Of a stretch of DNA of 64,000 bases, positions 1 through 8,704 are shown piece by piece. Source of the DNA: DYJE01 sp041660385 (GTDB lineage Bacteria; Desulfobacterota; Desulfobacteria; Desulfobacterales; Desulfolunaceae); NCBI GenBank assembly GCA_041660385.1, contig JBAZWJ010000001.1, forward strand, positions 62,001 to 126,000, given 5' to 3'. Numbering within the stretch: the stretch's first letter is position 1; each line of letters begins with the position of its first letter. The notes under the pieces were generated by a model. That model saw only the letters and a list, made by a program, of their open reading frames with translations, searched no databases and had not been told where the DNA came from. A program made the translations under genes and the position numbers.

Positions 1-683
1 CTGGGTACTGTGTTTCCGTCATACACGATTTTTCTGTAGGGTTCGTCGGAGATCAGGTAGATGGTTGTTCCGAAAGCTTTGCCTTTTTCACGAAGCAGAG
101 CACCCAGAGCGTCCAGGCTTTCTTTGGAATAGATCTGGCCCGTGGGGTTGTTGGGCGAGTTGATCAGAACGGCCTTTGTTTTTGCCGTGATGGCCGCGCC
201 CATGGCATCAAGATCCAGGCTGAAATCGGGTTTTGTGTTTACGGTTTTGAGTACGCCGTTGTGGTTGTCCACATAGAAATTGTATTCCACGAAATAGGGC
301 GCAGGGCAAAGCACTTCGTCGCCGGGATCGAGCAGGGTTTTGAACGTCACGTTCAAAGCTCCCGCAGCACCGCAGGTCATGATGATTTCGTTTTCCGTCA
401 AGGCCACGTTCTGCTCGGAAGAGATGTAATCGGCCACCGCTTTTCTCACAAAGGGATAACCCACGTTGGACATGTAGGAATGGGAGCCAACGCCTGATTC
501 TTCAACCACGCTTTTAAGTGCGTTTCGAAACGCGTCCGGAGGTAGAAGGTTGGGGTTTCCCAGGCTGAAATCAAACACGTTTTCCGCGCCGTACTGGGCT
601 TTCAGTTTGGCTCCTTCTTCGAACATCTTGCGGATGAATGATGACTTTTCTATGGATGCGGTGATTTTTTTTGAAATGGTCAT
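1..683 (-). CDS. PLP-dependent aminotransferase, class I/II (3' part outside window)
   Basis: Reverse-strand ORF starting MTISKKITASIEKSS with a GGGAGAAGAGG ribosome site, and running off the left edge, so only about 227 N-terminal residues are visible. The stretches FSLGNPNLLPP, TCGAAGALN, LINSPNNPTG and SDEPYRKIVYDG are those of fold-type I aminotransferases of the aspartate aminotransferase group: SPNNPTG is the conserved substrate/cofactor loop and SDEPY carries the PLP-contacting Asp and Tyr. The Schiff-base lysine lies outside the window. The start sits 2 nt after the tgt stop, so the two genes are probably co-transcribed. The family is secure; the substrate (aspartate, alanine or an aromatic amino acid) cannot be read from this part. 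Confidence 0.9.
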   Translation of the reverse strand, partial: MTISKKITASIEKSSFIRKMFEEGAKLKAQYGAENVFDFSLGNPNLLPPDAFRNALKSVVEESGVGSHSYMSNVGYPFVRKAVADYISSEQNVALTENEIIMTCGAAGALNVTFKTLLDPGDEVLCPAPYFVEYNFYVDNHNGVLKTVNTKPDFSLDLDAMGAAITAKTKAVLINSPNNPTGQIYSKESLDALGALLREKGKAFGTTIYLISDEPYRKIVYDGNTVP

Positions 684-685
684 AG

Positions 686-1819
686 CTATTCCTCTTCTCC
701 CTTTATTATTTCGGTTCTTTTTTCGTAAAATTCTTTTTTAAACGATTCAAACCGGTCATCGATGATTGCCTGCCGCATGTCGGCCATCAGGTTGCAATAA
801 TAATGGATGTTGTGAATCGTATTTAAACGGTAAGCCAGCAGTTCGTTGGCTTTGTATAAATGCCGCAGATAAGCCCTTGAATAACTTTTGCATGTGTAAC
901 AGGTGCAATCCTCATCAAGGGGACGTGTGTCTGTTCTGTGACAGGCATTGGCGATGTTGATCGCCCCTTTTTCCGTGAACAGCTTGCCGTTACGAGCATT
1001 CCGGCTGGGCATGACACAGTCGAACATGTCGGTTCCCATGCCGGTGAGTTCCACCAGATCTTCCGGTGTCCCCACGCCCATGACATATCGGGGTTTGTTC
1101 ACAGGAAGCAGAGGCAGGGTATGGGCGGCCATGTCGTACATCATCTCTTTGGGTTCGCCCACGCTCAGGCCGCCAATGGCGTATCCGGGAAAATCAAGAG
1201 CCCCAAGGTCTTCTGCCGAACGCTGCCGGAGATCTTTGTACATCCCGCCCTGAACAATCCCGAACAGGGCGTTTTTCCCACCGGTTTTTCCCAGCCATTG
1301 GGTTTTGCACCGTGCGGCCCAGCGGGTGGTCAGAGCCATGGATTTTTCCGCAGCATCCCAGGTAGCCGGATAAGCCAGGCATTCGTCCAAGCACATCATG
1401 ATGTCCGAATCAAGACACTGCTGCACGTCCACCGCTTTTTCCGGTGTGAACATATGGCGTGATCCGTCGATATGGGACTGGAAGCTGACACCTTCCTCGG
1501 TTGTTTTGGTGAGCTGGGCCAGGGAAAAAAACTGAAAACCCCCGCTGTCCGTGAGAATGGGGCCGTTCCAGTTCATGAAACGGTGAAGTCCACCGAAAAG
1601 ATCGATGACGTCACATCCGGGTCTTAGATACAGATGGTAGGTATTTCCCAGAATGATCTGGGCATTGCAGTCCTTTATATCTTCAACGGAAAGGGCTTTC
1701 ACCGATCCCAGGGTTCCCACCGGCATGAATACCGGGGTTTTGATGGTTCCGTGAAGTGTTTCAAGGATGCCTGCCCTCGCAGCGCTTTCTGTGGATTTTC
1801 CTGTTAGTTCAAATTTCAA
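686..1819 (-). CDS. tgt: queuine/preQ1 tRNA-guanine transglycosylase
   Basis: A 377-residue protein of normal length for bacterial Tgt, which exchanges guanine-34 of GUN-anticodon tRNAs for preQ1 on the way to queuosine. Visible family motifs are the active-site loop TDSGGFQFFSL (Phe replaces the more usual Val), GIVQGGMYKDLR, GGLSVGEPKEMM, MGVGTPEDLVELTGMG and DMFDCVMPSRNARNG with the catalytic nucleophile Asp. The zinc site is present near the C-terminus as CTCYTC followed by a downstream His. It is the first gene of a two-gene minus-strand unit with the aminotransferase. No other queuosine genes are in the window. Identification is firm. Confidence 0.97.
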   Translation of the reverse strand: MKFELTGKSTESAARAGILETLHGTIKTPVFMPVGTLGSVKALSVEDIKDCNAQIILGNTYHLYLRPGCDVIDLFGGLHRFMNWNGPILTDSGGFQFFSLAQLTKTTEEGVSFQSHIDGSRHMFTPEKAVDVQQCLDSDIMMCLDECLAYPATWDAAEKSMALTTRWAARCKTQWLGKTGGKNALFGIVQGGMYKDLRQRSAEDLGALDFPGYAIGGLSVGEPKEMMYDMAAHTLPLLPVNKPRYVMGVGTPEDLVELTGMGTDMFDCVMPSRNARNGKLFTEKGAINIANACHRTDTRPLDEDCTCYTCKSYSRAYLRHLYKANELLAYRLNTIHNIHYYCNLMADMRQAIIDDRFESFKKEFYEKRTEIIKGEEE

Positions 1820-1943
1820 AGTGGTGTTTCCGTTCTGTTTATTTTTTTTATGGTCTAATTAATTATTCAAGAATCTGGACAAAGTATCACAAAAGCATTG
1901 GGCAAGACAAAGGCAAATTCTGTTTTTTATTTGGGGGTTTTGT

Positions 1944-1991
1944 GTGGACCAAGTGGACTTTGTGGACGAGGTGGACATGGACGGGATGGAC
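1944..1991. repeat. degenerate GTGGACNNN 9-nt periodic repeat
   Basis: GTGGAC occurs at 1944, 1953, 1962 and 1971, exactly 9 nt apart, and ATGGAC follows at 1977 and 1986. The repeat lies in the 310-base gap (1820-2129) between tgt and the helicase gene. The rest of that gap shows no gene, terminator or clear promoter to me. The repeat could be translated in the +1 frame as a Trp/Thr-rich stretch, but no convincing start or ribosome site supports a protein. Confidence 0.7.
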
Positions 1992-2129
1992 AAGGAGCTT
2001 TGGCCATGTTTACTTTGTCCAGCAAGTCACAGGGCAATTATGCCACAGCACAAATGCCTTGAACTCCAACTGTTTTTGCACTAAAGCAAGATTTTGTATC
2101 CACTTAAAACAGAACAAGAGAGAAACCCC

Positions 2130-3110
2130 ATGGCAAACAGCACACCATTCGAAGCATTTATGGCGAAATACGAAAAACTGGACCCCATTGAAAAAGTTAT
2201 TTTCCGACTTTATTCGTTTTTCCATGAACCCGGATACGATGGCAAAGTCTACGATTGTTTAAAAAAAGCAGATCCCCACTCTGCTGAAAGCATTAAGATA
2301 CCGGCCAGGCTGAAGATCTATAAGGACTCTCTTGTCAAAAAAGGATTTCTTGACCGTAAGCACCAATGTTACCCGGAGTACAGCCTTTTCGGATCTTACC
2401 TGGCAGGTCGGGAGAACAATGCCAAAAAACTGGGCGAGGAGATTGTATCCGTTTTCTACCTTTCGGCGTGGAACTGTTATGACCTGGATAGCATTATCAT
2501 GAAGTTCAAAGTCGGTGTTTTCCTTTTGAACGACAAGGAAGAATGGGAAGCCGCCTATGACTTGTACAGATCGTACGAAAATCGCATGAACCGAGCGACA
2601 GGAGACCTTTTTATCCAATTTCTGGCCACACCGTTTGTCCCGAAAATTTTTTCGAGTTTTTCTGAGACGCTTCGTGCACATATACTCATCTCCATGTTGA
2701 TTCATTCTCTGCATGGCATCAAAGATGATCAGGAGATTCTTACACGTGCCATGGATTTTCTTAACCATGCCACGTCAACCGATGACAGAGCTGTTTTTAC
2801 CCTGGTGCTTAACGTGGCCACGCGTCTTTTTTTTGGAGGCCGAATAGATGACGTGATCGACCTTTCAAATAAAGAGACATTTGCCGCCGTAAGTCCTTAC
2901 CTTAAAGCCATGGTGGAGGTTTACAGAGGCAACCATGACCTGGCCCTTGCATTATTTGATGAAGTGATGGTTATGCGCAGGAACGTGATACAGGAAAAAG
3001 AACCTGTTCTTTCGGGAATTTCAGGTTACCTTTACGTTCTTGTCCGACTTAAATTTACAAAACCTGCCGATTTGAAAAAGCTCTCGACTTACATCACAAA
3101 AAATGCCTGA
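2130..3110 (+). CDS. SNF2-family helicase, N-terminal part (frameshifted from the next ORF)
   Basis: Starts at ATG 2130 (MANSTPFEAF) behind an AAGAGAGAA ribosome site; about 326 residues. On its own it has no recognisable catalytic motif and looks like a helical, TPR-like region. It ends at TGA 3110, but directly before the stop the sequence reads ATC ACA AAA AAT GCC TGA. Slipping back one base on the six A's gives AAA AAA TGC and opens a reading frame of about 30 protein-like codons (KSYEEYSPYYYLGRWVEEI) that joins the downstream SNF2 ORF without a stop. The two ORFs are therefore most likely one protein of about 1,380 residues, split by a -1 frameshift, a slippage site, or an assembly error. 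Confidence 0.75.
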   Translation: MANSTPFEAFMAKYEKLDPIEKVIFRLYSFFHEPGYDGKVYDCLKKADPHSAESIKIPARLKIYKDSLVKKGFLDRKHQCYPEYSLFGSYLAGRENNAKKLGEEIVSVFYLSAWNCYDLDSIIMKFKVGVFLLNDKEEWEAAYDLYRSYENRMNRATGDLFIQFLATPFVPKIFSSFSETLRAHILISMLIHSLHGIKDDQEILTRAMDFLNHATSTDDRAVFTLVLNVATRLFFGGRIDDVIDLSNKETFAAVSPYLKAMVEVYRGNHDLALALFDEVMVMRRNVIQEKEPVLSGISGYLYVLVRLKFTKPADLKKLSTYITKNA

Positions 3111-3196
3111 AACCCAATAAATCCTATGAGGAATATTCGCCCTATTATTATCTGGGCCGATGGGTTGAAGAAATCATAAAACCGAGCGGTACAGGT

Positions 3197-6100
3197 TTGC
3201 ACAGTTTTCCTTCCGTAAATTTAGAGCGGTATGCAACGATCACCGTCATTTTCATGAGCCTTTTCGAATTTGCCGTCACAGGGAAACTCCATGGATATAT
3301 CTCAAAAAAGCTCAAAGACATCTACGTCAGCGCGAAAAGATATGGCTATGACGGGTTGGCCATCGAATGCGCCGAGATCCTTATCGAGTCGGGGGACGGC
3401 GATCATGCCATGGCTGAAGAATCGGAACGGTTGATGGCGTTACACCGTTATGTCCCTCTTGTTTCATTCGTGGAAAGCAAGGAACTCTGGGAAAAAAAGG
3501 TGGAAGCTCTCTTCGGAATCTTAGCCTTGAATAAAAAAACCGGATCAAAAACAAAATCAGGGTCCAGGTTGATCTGGATCGTGAAGCTCCAGAAAAACCA
3601 TGTGGAACTCATTCCCATGGAGCAGAAGTCAGGGGTTAATGGACGGTGGACTAAAGGCAAGGTGGTCAGCCTCAAACGGTTATCCGCCGGAAAAGACCTT
3701 GATTGTATGACCGAAGATGACATGCGGATTGCCCAGACACTTGAACGGACCAACTGGTCCGGCAACCCGTATATGTTTAATATGGATCGTGCTCTTCCGG
3801 CCCTTGCAGGTCACCCCCTTGTTTTCACAGGAGAAGACGATCTTGTGCCTGTTGAGGTGGTGAAGGCTGAACCGGAACTCCGTGTGAAAAAAGTCAAATC
3901 GGAGTATCAGATTTCGTTCAACTGCAAGAATTCGGAAAACAGATCATCCATCGAAAAGGACGCCCCCGGACGGTATAAAGTGGTCACGTTCAATGAGGAT
4001 CATGTCAAAATCCGGGAGATTCTGGGCGACACTGGGATTCGTGTCCCGGAAAAAGGAAAAGACAGGCTTCTGGAAGTCATCGGCGCGCTGTCATCCAAAG
4101 TTCTCATTCAGTCGGATGTGGGCGGCGTGGATCAGAGTTTCGAAACGGTCAAGGCTGAATCGACACCGGCCATCCATCTGTTTCCGTCAGGTGAGGGTTT
4201 CGGTGTGTCCATCCATGTCCGGCCATTTGGTGAGGATGGCCCGCTGATGAAACCCGGCCGTGGCGGCAAGGCGGTGATTGCGGATATCAAAGGCAGAAAG
4301 CTTCAGGCCCAACGTGATCTTAATCTTGAAAAACGTAACGCGGTTGAGGTTGTTTCAGACTGCGTCGCTCTATCGGAAACTGATGACGGAAGCGGTCAGT
4401 GGATGGTGGACGACACGGAAACATGCCTGGAACTTCTTTCAGACATCAAAGCCCTCAAAGATCAGGGCAGGGTTGTGGTGGTGTGGCCTGAAGGTGAAAA
4501 ACTCAAACCCCCAAAAACGTTTAACGAAAAAGAGTTCAAATTTCGGATCACCAGCCGGTCCGACTGGTTTGATATTGCAGGTGATATCGAACTGGATCAG
4601 GATGTTGTTCTTGATCTGAAAAAGCTTCTGGAACTTCTGGATCAGAGCTCCTCCCGTTATATACCGCTGGGTGACGGCGAATTCCTGGCCCTGAGCGAAA
4701 CGTTCCGGCGACGGCTTAAAAATCTCAGTCGATTTGCAACAAAGCAAAAAGGAAAGCTGGGTTTTCATCGTTCGGCAGCCCTGGCATTCCAGGACTCCGT
4801 GTCCGGTTTTGACATGATCAAAGGGGATAAAGTCTGGAAAGATCTGGTGAAACGGCTTGAACAGGGCGAAACATTCACCCCTGATGTCCCATCAACGGTG
4901 ACAGCCCAGTTAAGGGATTATCAGAAAGATGGTTTTGTGTGGCTTTCCCGCCTGGCCATGTGGGGCATGGGAGCCTGTCTTGCCGATGACATGGGCCTTG
5001 GAAAAACACTCCAGGCTCTTTGCGTGCTGGTGGACAGAGCCAGCCTCGGGCCGTCTCTTGTGGTCTGTCCCACGTCGGTGTGCATGAACTGGATGGATGA
5101 AGCGGCCCGTTTTGCCCCCACGCTCCGGCCTGTTCAGTTTGGAACGGGAAACAGGGAAGACTGCATCAAAAGCCTTGGCCCCATGGATGTTCTTGTTTCC
5201 AGTTACGGCCTTCTTTACCAGGAAATCGAACGGCTCGCCACGGTGGCCTGGAATGTGATCATACTCGATGAGGCCCAGGCCATTAAAAACGCCGGAACAA
5301 AACGGAGTCAGGCCGCCATGACTCTTTCCGGGCAGTTCCGGGTGATCACCACGGGAACGCCTGTGGAAAACCATCTTGGAGAGCTGAAAAACCTGTTTGA
5401 TTTCATCAATCCCGGCCTGCTGGGTTCGGATAAACATTTCAACGAAACATTCGCAAACCCGATCGAAAAAAACAAGGACAAAGAGGCGTCCAAAAGCCTT
5501 CGGAATCTGATCCGGCCCTTCATGCTCCGCCGAATTAAAACCCAGGTTCTTGACGAACTTCCCCCGAAAACGGAAATCACCCTCCATGTGGAGATGAGCC
5601 CTGAAGAAACAGCCTTTTACGAAGCATTACGCCAGAAAGCCGTTGAAAGCCTAACCTCTCTGGATTCCGAAAACAAAGGCGAAAAACACCTGATGATTCT
5701 GGCTGAGATCACCCGGCTTCGCCGTGCCTGCTGCCACCCGGATCTGGTGGTCAAAGATTCCGGCGTGACAAGCTCAAAGCTGGCCCAGTTCGGTGAACTG
5801 GTGGACGAACTCCTGGAAAACAGACACAAGGTTCTGGTGTTCAGCCAGTTCACCAGCCATCTGGCCATCCTGAAAGATCATCTGGACAAACGGTCCATAT
5901 CCTACCGCTATCTGGACGGCTCAACCCCTTCAAAACAACGACGGCAAGAAGTGGACGCCTTCCAAAGAGGCGAGGGAGATCTGTTTCTGATCAGCCTGAA
6001 AGCCGGAGGCATGGGCCTGAACCTCACCGCCGCCTCCTACGTGATCCATATGGACCCCTGGTGGAACCCTGCCGTTGAAGATCAGGCATCGGATAGAGCC

Positions 6101-6280
6101 CACCGCATCGGTCAGCTCCATCCCGTGACCGTTTACCGCCTTGTGGCAAAAAACACCATCGAGGAAAAAATCATCGATCTCCACCGCTCCAAACGCGATC
6201 TGGCCGAAGAACTTCTTGAAGGCGGCGATATTTCCGGCAAGATTTCTGCTGAGGAGTTGATGTCGTTGATCAGAACATGA
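3197..6280 (+). CDS. SNF2/Rad54-family DEAD-like helicase, catalytic part
   Basis: All SNF2 ATPase motifs are visible: motif I LADDMGLGKTLQAL (Walker A), motif II ILDEAQAIKN (DEAQ box), motif III TTGTPVENHLGELKNLF, then the second RecA domain with VFSQFTSHL, YLDGSTPSKQR, SLKAGGMGLNLTAAS and the Arg-finger region DPWWNPAVEDQASDRAHRIGQ. The helicase core occupies roughly the last 460 residues; the preceding region of about 550 residues has the look of the bacterial SNF2-associated N-terminal region. The TTG at 3197 is only the first possible start in this frame and has no ribosome site; the same frame runs open upstream to the A6 run at about 3100, so this ORF is best read as the C-terminal part of the gene at 2130. 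Its target is unknown; SNF2 proteins remodel protein-DNA complexes. Confidence 0.9.
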   Translation: MHSFPSVNLERYATITVIFMSLFEFAVTGKLHGYISKKLKDIYVSAKRYGYDGLAIECAEILIESGDGDHAMAEESERLMALHRYVPLVSFVESKELWEKKVEALFGILALNKKTGSKTKSGSRLIWIVKLQKNHVELIPMEQKSGVNGRWTKGKVVSLKRLSAGKDLDCMTEDDMRIAQTLERTNWSGNPYMFNMDRALPALAGHPLVFTGEDDLVPVEVVKAEPELRVKKVKSEYQISFNCKNSENRSSIEKDAPGRYKVVTFNEDHVKIREILGDTGIRVPEKGKDRLLEVIGALSSKVLIQSDVGGVDQSFETVKAESTPAIHLFPSGEGFGVSIHVRPFGEDGPLMKPGRGGKAVIADIKGRKLQAQRDLNLEKRNAVEVVSDCVALSETDDGSGQWMVDDTETCLELLSDIKALKDQGRVVVVWPEGEKLKPPKTFNEKEFKFRITSRSDWFDIAGDIELDQDVVLDLKKLLELLDQSSSRYIPLGDGEFLALSETFRRRLKNLSRFATKQKGKLGFHRSAALAFQDSVSGFDMIKGDKVWKDLVKRLEQGETFTPDVPSTVTAQLRDYQKDGFVWLSRLAMWGMGACLADDMGLGKTLQALCVLVDRASLGPSLVVCPTSVCMNWMDEAARFAPTLRPVQFGTGNREDCIKSLGPMDVLVSSYGLLYQEIERLATVAWNVIILDEAQAIKNAGTKRSQAAMTLSGQFRVITTGTPVENHLGELKNLFDFINPGLLGSDKHFNETFANPIEKNKDKEASKSLRNLIRPFMLRRIKTQVLDELPPKTEITLHVEMSPEETAFYEALRQKAVESLTSLDSENKGEKHLMILAEITRLRRACCHPDLVVKDSGVTSSKLAQFGELVDELLENRHKVLVFSQFTSHLAILKDHLDKRSISYRYLDGSTPSKQRRQEVDAFQRGEGDLFLISLKAGGMGLNLTAASYVIHMDPWWNPAVEDQASDRAHRIGQLHPVTVYRLVAKNTIEEKIIDLHRSKRDLAEELLEGGDISGKISAEELMSLIRT

Positions 6281-6396
6281 TCACGAGCGACCGGTTAAAA
6301 AGAATCAACGGTCTTGATTAATGATTAAATTAAAAAAATGAACGTGTATATCGGAAAATTTGTCCGAAGAATAATTCATGCACAGATAATTCAAAC

Positions 6397-6427
6397 TTGA
6401 TGTAGCGCGTGATACCGTATATGGTAT
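6397..6427 (+). promoter_or_regulatory. candidate promoter and operator of the PIN/RHH toxin-antitoxin pair
   Basis: TTGATG at 6397, a 17-nt spacer and TATGGT at 6420 fit a sigma-70 promoter. The inverted repeat ATACC (6412-6416) / GGTAT (6423-6427) overlaps the -10 region, where a ribbon-helix-helix antitoxin would be expected to bind for autoregulation. This is inference from pattern and position. Confidence 0.45.
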
Positions 6428-6459
6428 TATATAATTCTTTATATGGAGGAGGTGCCTAA

Positions 6460-6879
6460 ATCCAAGCTATACTTGATACAAATATTCTGTATTCTGGGCT
6501 TTATTCAATAAATGGAGCGTCTTATCAGGTTTTACATGCAATTACGCTAAACAAAATAAAACCAGTATTATCGGTTGCATTATTATTCGAATATGAAGAC
6601 GTCCTGAAAAGAAACAGTCGAAAACTCGGATTTTCGCATAGTGAAATTGACACTTTTTTAGATAATATTTGCAAAGTAGCGTCCTTTCAAAAAATACATT
6701 ATCTTTGGCGGCCTTTTCTGCCAGATCCCAAAGATGATCATGTGCTTGAATTGGCTGTTGCTTCGCATGTTAATATCATTACGACCTTCAACGTTAAAGA
6801 TTTCAAAGGTAGTGAACAATTTGGGATTAAAATAATTGGTCCTAAACAATTGCTGGAGGCAATAAAATGGGGGCTTTAA
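6460..6879 (+). CDS. PIN-domain (PilT-like) toxin with ATC in place of the start codon
   Basis: An open frame of 139 codons encodes a PIN-type nuclease: AILDTNILYSGLYS holds the first catalytic Asp and the Asn characteristic of the family, ALLFEYEDVLKR the conserved Glu, LPDPKDDHVLELAV the Asp pair, and ITTFNVKDF the last acidic site. A strong GGAGGAGG ribosome site (6445-6452) ends 7 nt before ATC CAA GCT ATA CTT GAT, exactly where related proteins begin M-Q-A-I-L-D; an in-frame TAA precedes it. Either ATG has mutated to ATC, or the gene starts at a rare ATC codon. It overlaps the antitoxin gene by 13 nt. AT-richer than its neighbours. Confidence 0.75.
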   Translation: MQAILDTNILYSGLYSINGASYQVLHAITLNKIKPVLSVALLFEYEDVLKRNSRKLGFSHSEIDTFLDNICKVASFQKIHYLWRPFLPDPKDDHVLELAVASHVNIITTFNVKDFKGSEQFGIKIIGPKQLLEAIKWGL

Positions 6880-7103
6880 GTCTTAGATTACCAGAATCAA
6901 TTCATCGTCATATAAGAGAAATTGCCAAGATGGAAGGCGTTTCAATTAACCAGCTTATTTCATCTGCTGTAGCTGAAAAAATTTCTGCTATTCTTACCGA
7001 AGATTACTTGAAAAACAGGGCAGCAAGAGCTGATATAAATGATATGAGGGCAATATTAAATAAAGTGGCTGATCGCAAACCTTTAGAAGGTGATGAACTG
7101 TAA
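6867..7103 (+). CDS. ribbon-helix-helix antitoxin (Arc/HicB-antitoxin type)
   Basis: A 78-residue protein. Residues 3-45 (LSLRLPESIHRHIREIA, then VSINQLISSAVAEKI) have the strand-helix-helix pattern of RHH DNA-binding antitoxins. The C-terminal half, rich in Asp/Arg, would bind and neutralise the toxin. It starts inside the end of the PIN gene, so the two are translationally coupled; here the toxin comes first, the reverse of the usual vapBC order. It probably represses its own promoter together with the toxin. Confidence 0.8.
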   Translation: MGALSLRLPESIHRHIREIAKMEGVSINQLISSAVAEKISAILTEDYLKNRAARADINDMRAILNKVADRKPLEGDEL

Positions 7104-7145
7104 ATCTTGGCACGAATACGAATAATATGGAGTGGTTCAGTTTTT

Positions 7146-7295
7146 GTAGGGGCGACCCGCTGGTCGCCCTTTTTCAATGACCGTCAGGTCATTCCTGGTC
7201 ATGACCAAACAAATTCTTTTCGGTGTCTGGGCAAATAATATTTATGGGCAACTTTGCGACAAAAACACCAGGGACGACCAGCAGGTCGTTCCTAC
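7146..7295. repeat. three hairpins sharing a GACC-N4-GGTC core
   Basis: Between the antitoxin and the YkgJ gene the core GACC/GGTC recurs three times: the terminator stem at 7150, ATGACC-GTCA-GGTCAT near 7179, and GGGACGACC-AGCA-GGTCGTTCC near 7271. They look like related palindromic intergenic units. Confidence 0.6.
7150..7174 (+). terminator. rho-independent terminator after the antitoxin
   Basis: GGGCGACC (7150-7157), loop CGCT, GGTCGCCC (7162-7169), then five T's. An 8-bp GC-rich perfect stem. Confidence 0.85.
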
Positions 7296-7310
7296 AAGAA
7301 GGGTAGTTGT

Positions 7311-8045
7311 ATGGAAATTCTGATTCCGAAGAGCCTCCCTGCTCATGAGGATCGCCAGTGGATGGAAGATCATGTCCTCAAAAATGGGGATATGCTGTTG
7401 TATGGAAAAATGGTTGACGAAATGGACACCATTCCATCAGACGTTATCTGGAAAGAGTTCCGGCGGATTGCTGAGCTTTATTTGGGGTGTGGCAAGGATC
7501 GAACTCGAATTTTTCATGAAAGGGTCGATCAAACAATCGAGTCTCTGATCGAAAGGGATAAGAGGTTCGGCTATGATCCCCCATTCTGCCATAAGGGCTG
7601 TTGTCATTGTTGTCATGAACTGGTCTATTGCACATCTGAAGAAGCCGCGCGTATTTATGATTACTGCATAAAAAATAATGTTGTGATTGATGATGAAAAA
7701 TTACGTCGTCAGCTTGATTATATCGAGTTTGACAAAAACATGGACCACACGGGTGTAACAACCTGGAATGACCAGAAAACGGAAGATCAGTCCTGCGTAT
7801 TTCTGGATCGGATGGACAAATGCTGCACGATTTGGCCGGTAAGACCGTTTGTGTGCCGGGTCCATCTTGCCGAGGATACGGATCAGTACTGCGCGCCTCA
7901 CAATGGAGTTGAAAACCCGGAGGCACGCGGGATTAATTACATCGAACTAAGCTATATTCTCAGCGTTATTTTTACAATCCATAGAGATTCCATTAAACGG
8001 ACGATGGGGCGATTGCTGCTTGATTTGATACAAAGAGGTGAATAG
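7311..8045 (+). CDS. YkgJ-family cysteine-cluster protein
   Basis: Start chosen at ATG 7311 (MEILIPKSLP), preceded by AAGAAGGG; a longer frame would begin inside the repeat upstream. 244 residues. The signature is CHKGCCHCCH around residue 98, followed by CVFLDRMDKCCTIWPVRPFVCRVH, the second part of the YkgJ (CxxCxxCC) family pattern in which conserved cysteines are thought to bind Zn or an Fe-S cluster. Cytosolic, without a signal peptide. Biochemical function unknown. It appears to be transcribed alone. Confidence 0.8.
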   Translation: MEILIPKSLPAHEDRQWMEDHVLKNGDMLLYGKMVDEMDTIPSDVIWKEFRRIAELYLGCGKDRTRIFHERVDQTIESLIERDKRFGYDPPFCHKGCCHCCHELVYCTSEEAARIYDYCIKNNVVIDDEKLRRQLDYIEFDKNMDHTGVTTWNDQKTEDQSCVFLDRMDKCCTIWPVRPFVCRVHLAEDTDQYCAPHNGVENPEARGINYIELSYILSVIFTIHRDSIKRTMGRLLLDLIQRGE

Positions 8046-8050
8046 ACAAA

Positions 8051-8170
8051 ATGGCGGATTGCCTTTGGTGGCTTTTTGTTCTTTCTGATCGTCTTGGGGT
8101 TGACATCAGTGCTGTGTTCTCATCCAGGATGAGTGAGCTGGAATATTCTCTTTCCACATCAACTTATTAA
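8051..8170 (+). pseudogene. C-terminal fragment of a MazG-like nucleotide pyrophosphohydrolase
   Basis: The 39 codons after ATG 8051 read MADCLWWLFVLSDRLGVDIS and onward, resembling the last helices of MazG-type enzymes (ELADVLIYLLRLADKLGIDL with a K/E-rich tail). The metal-binding N-terminal part is absent and the tail differs after about 30 residues. Most likely a remnant rather than a working gene; the match is short. Confidence 0.4.
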
Positions 8171-8208
8171 ACCCGCAACAAAATGCATCTATGTTATCGC
8201 GTAGAAAC

Positions 8209-8236
8209 GATGGGTTACGCTTTGGCTCCACCCATC
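8209..8236. repeat. palindromic repeat, GATGGGT...ACCCATC family (copy 1)
   Basis: GATGGGT (8209-8215) and ACCCATC (8230-8236) flank TACGCTTTGGCTCC. A near-identical unit in the opposite orientation lies at 28870-28896. It sits in the 534-base stretch 8171-8704, which otherwise contains only the TTGTCGACAA site and no gene I can support. Confidence 0.75.
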
Positions 8237-8461
8237 CTACCCACTGGAGATTCTTTTTCCGAGCCCCTTAATACAAAATGAATCCATCTTGATTAGGGAG
8301 ATTGGCCTGCCCGGGCGGGTTGCGCAAGAATGATTTGAATGGGTAACATGTTTTTGACAATTTCTACAATGATCCGAATTTCAAGGGTTTCCACGTTCAT
8401 CTGATCCCATTTTATACAGTCCAGGAAAATTGCCTTGACAAAGATATTTTGAAATGTAAGA

Positions 8462-8479
8462 TTGTCGACAATCGACAAA
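8462..8479 (+). promoter_or_regulatory. candidate operator upstream of the dehydratase/reductase cluster
   Basis: TTGTCGACAA (8462-8471) is a perfect 10-bp palindrome and is followed by a further half-site TCGACAA (8473-8479), 226 bp before the first gene of the cluster. Such TTGT-N2-ACAA sites suit GntR- or TetR-type regulators; no regulator gene lies beside it. Confidence 0.35.
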
Positions 8480-8704
8480 CTACATTCGACATATCAAGAA
8501 TGTTCAAACTGATCCGGTGGTTTTTTGGCCGAGGTCTATTTTTCTGAAGGCGTTTACGAGAGCCAAACCACCCGGCATACAATCGCCGGGAATTTATGAA
8601 CTGTAAGGGCGGAATCAGGACACGGGTGAAGTTCAGAGCCTTGTCACGAATTTCGAGCAGCGTCCTTTTGATGACACCCTGACAAACCTGGAGGAGTCAT
8701 TCCA

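Noticed and set aside
7146..7295. CRISPR array
   Set aside because: The three hairpins have different lengths and spacing and no constant repeat of array size.
8293..8478. 61-codon minus-strand frame upstream of the dehydratase/reductase cluster
   Set aside because: No ribosome site or family resemblance; it runs through the palindromic regulatory region.
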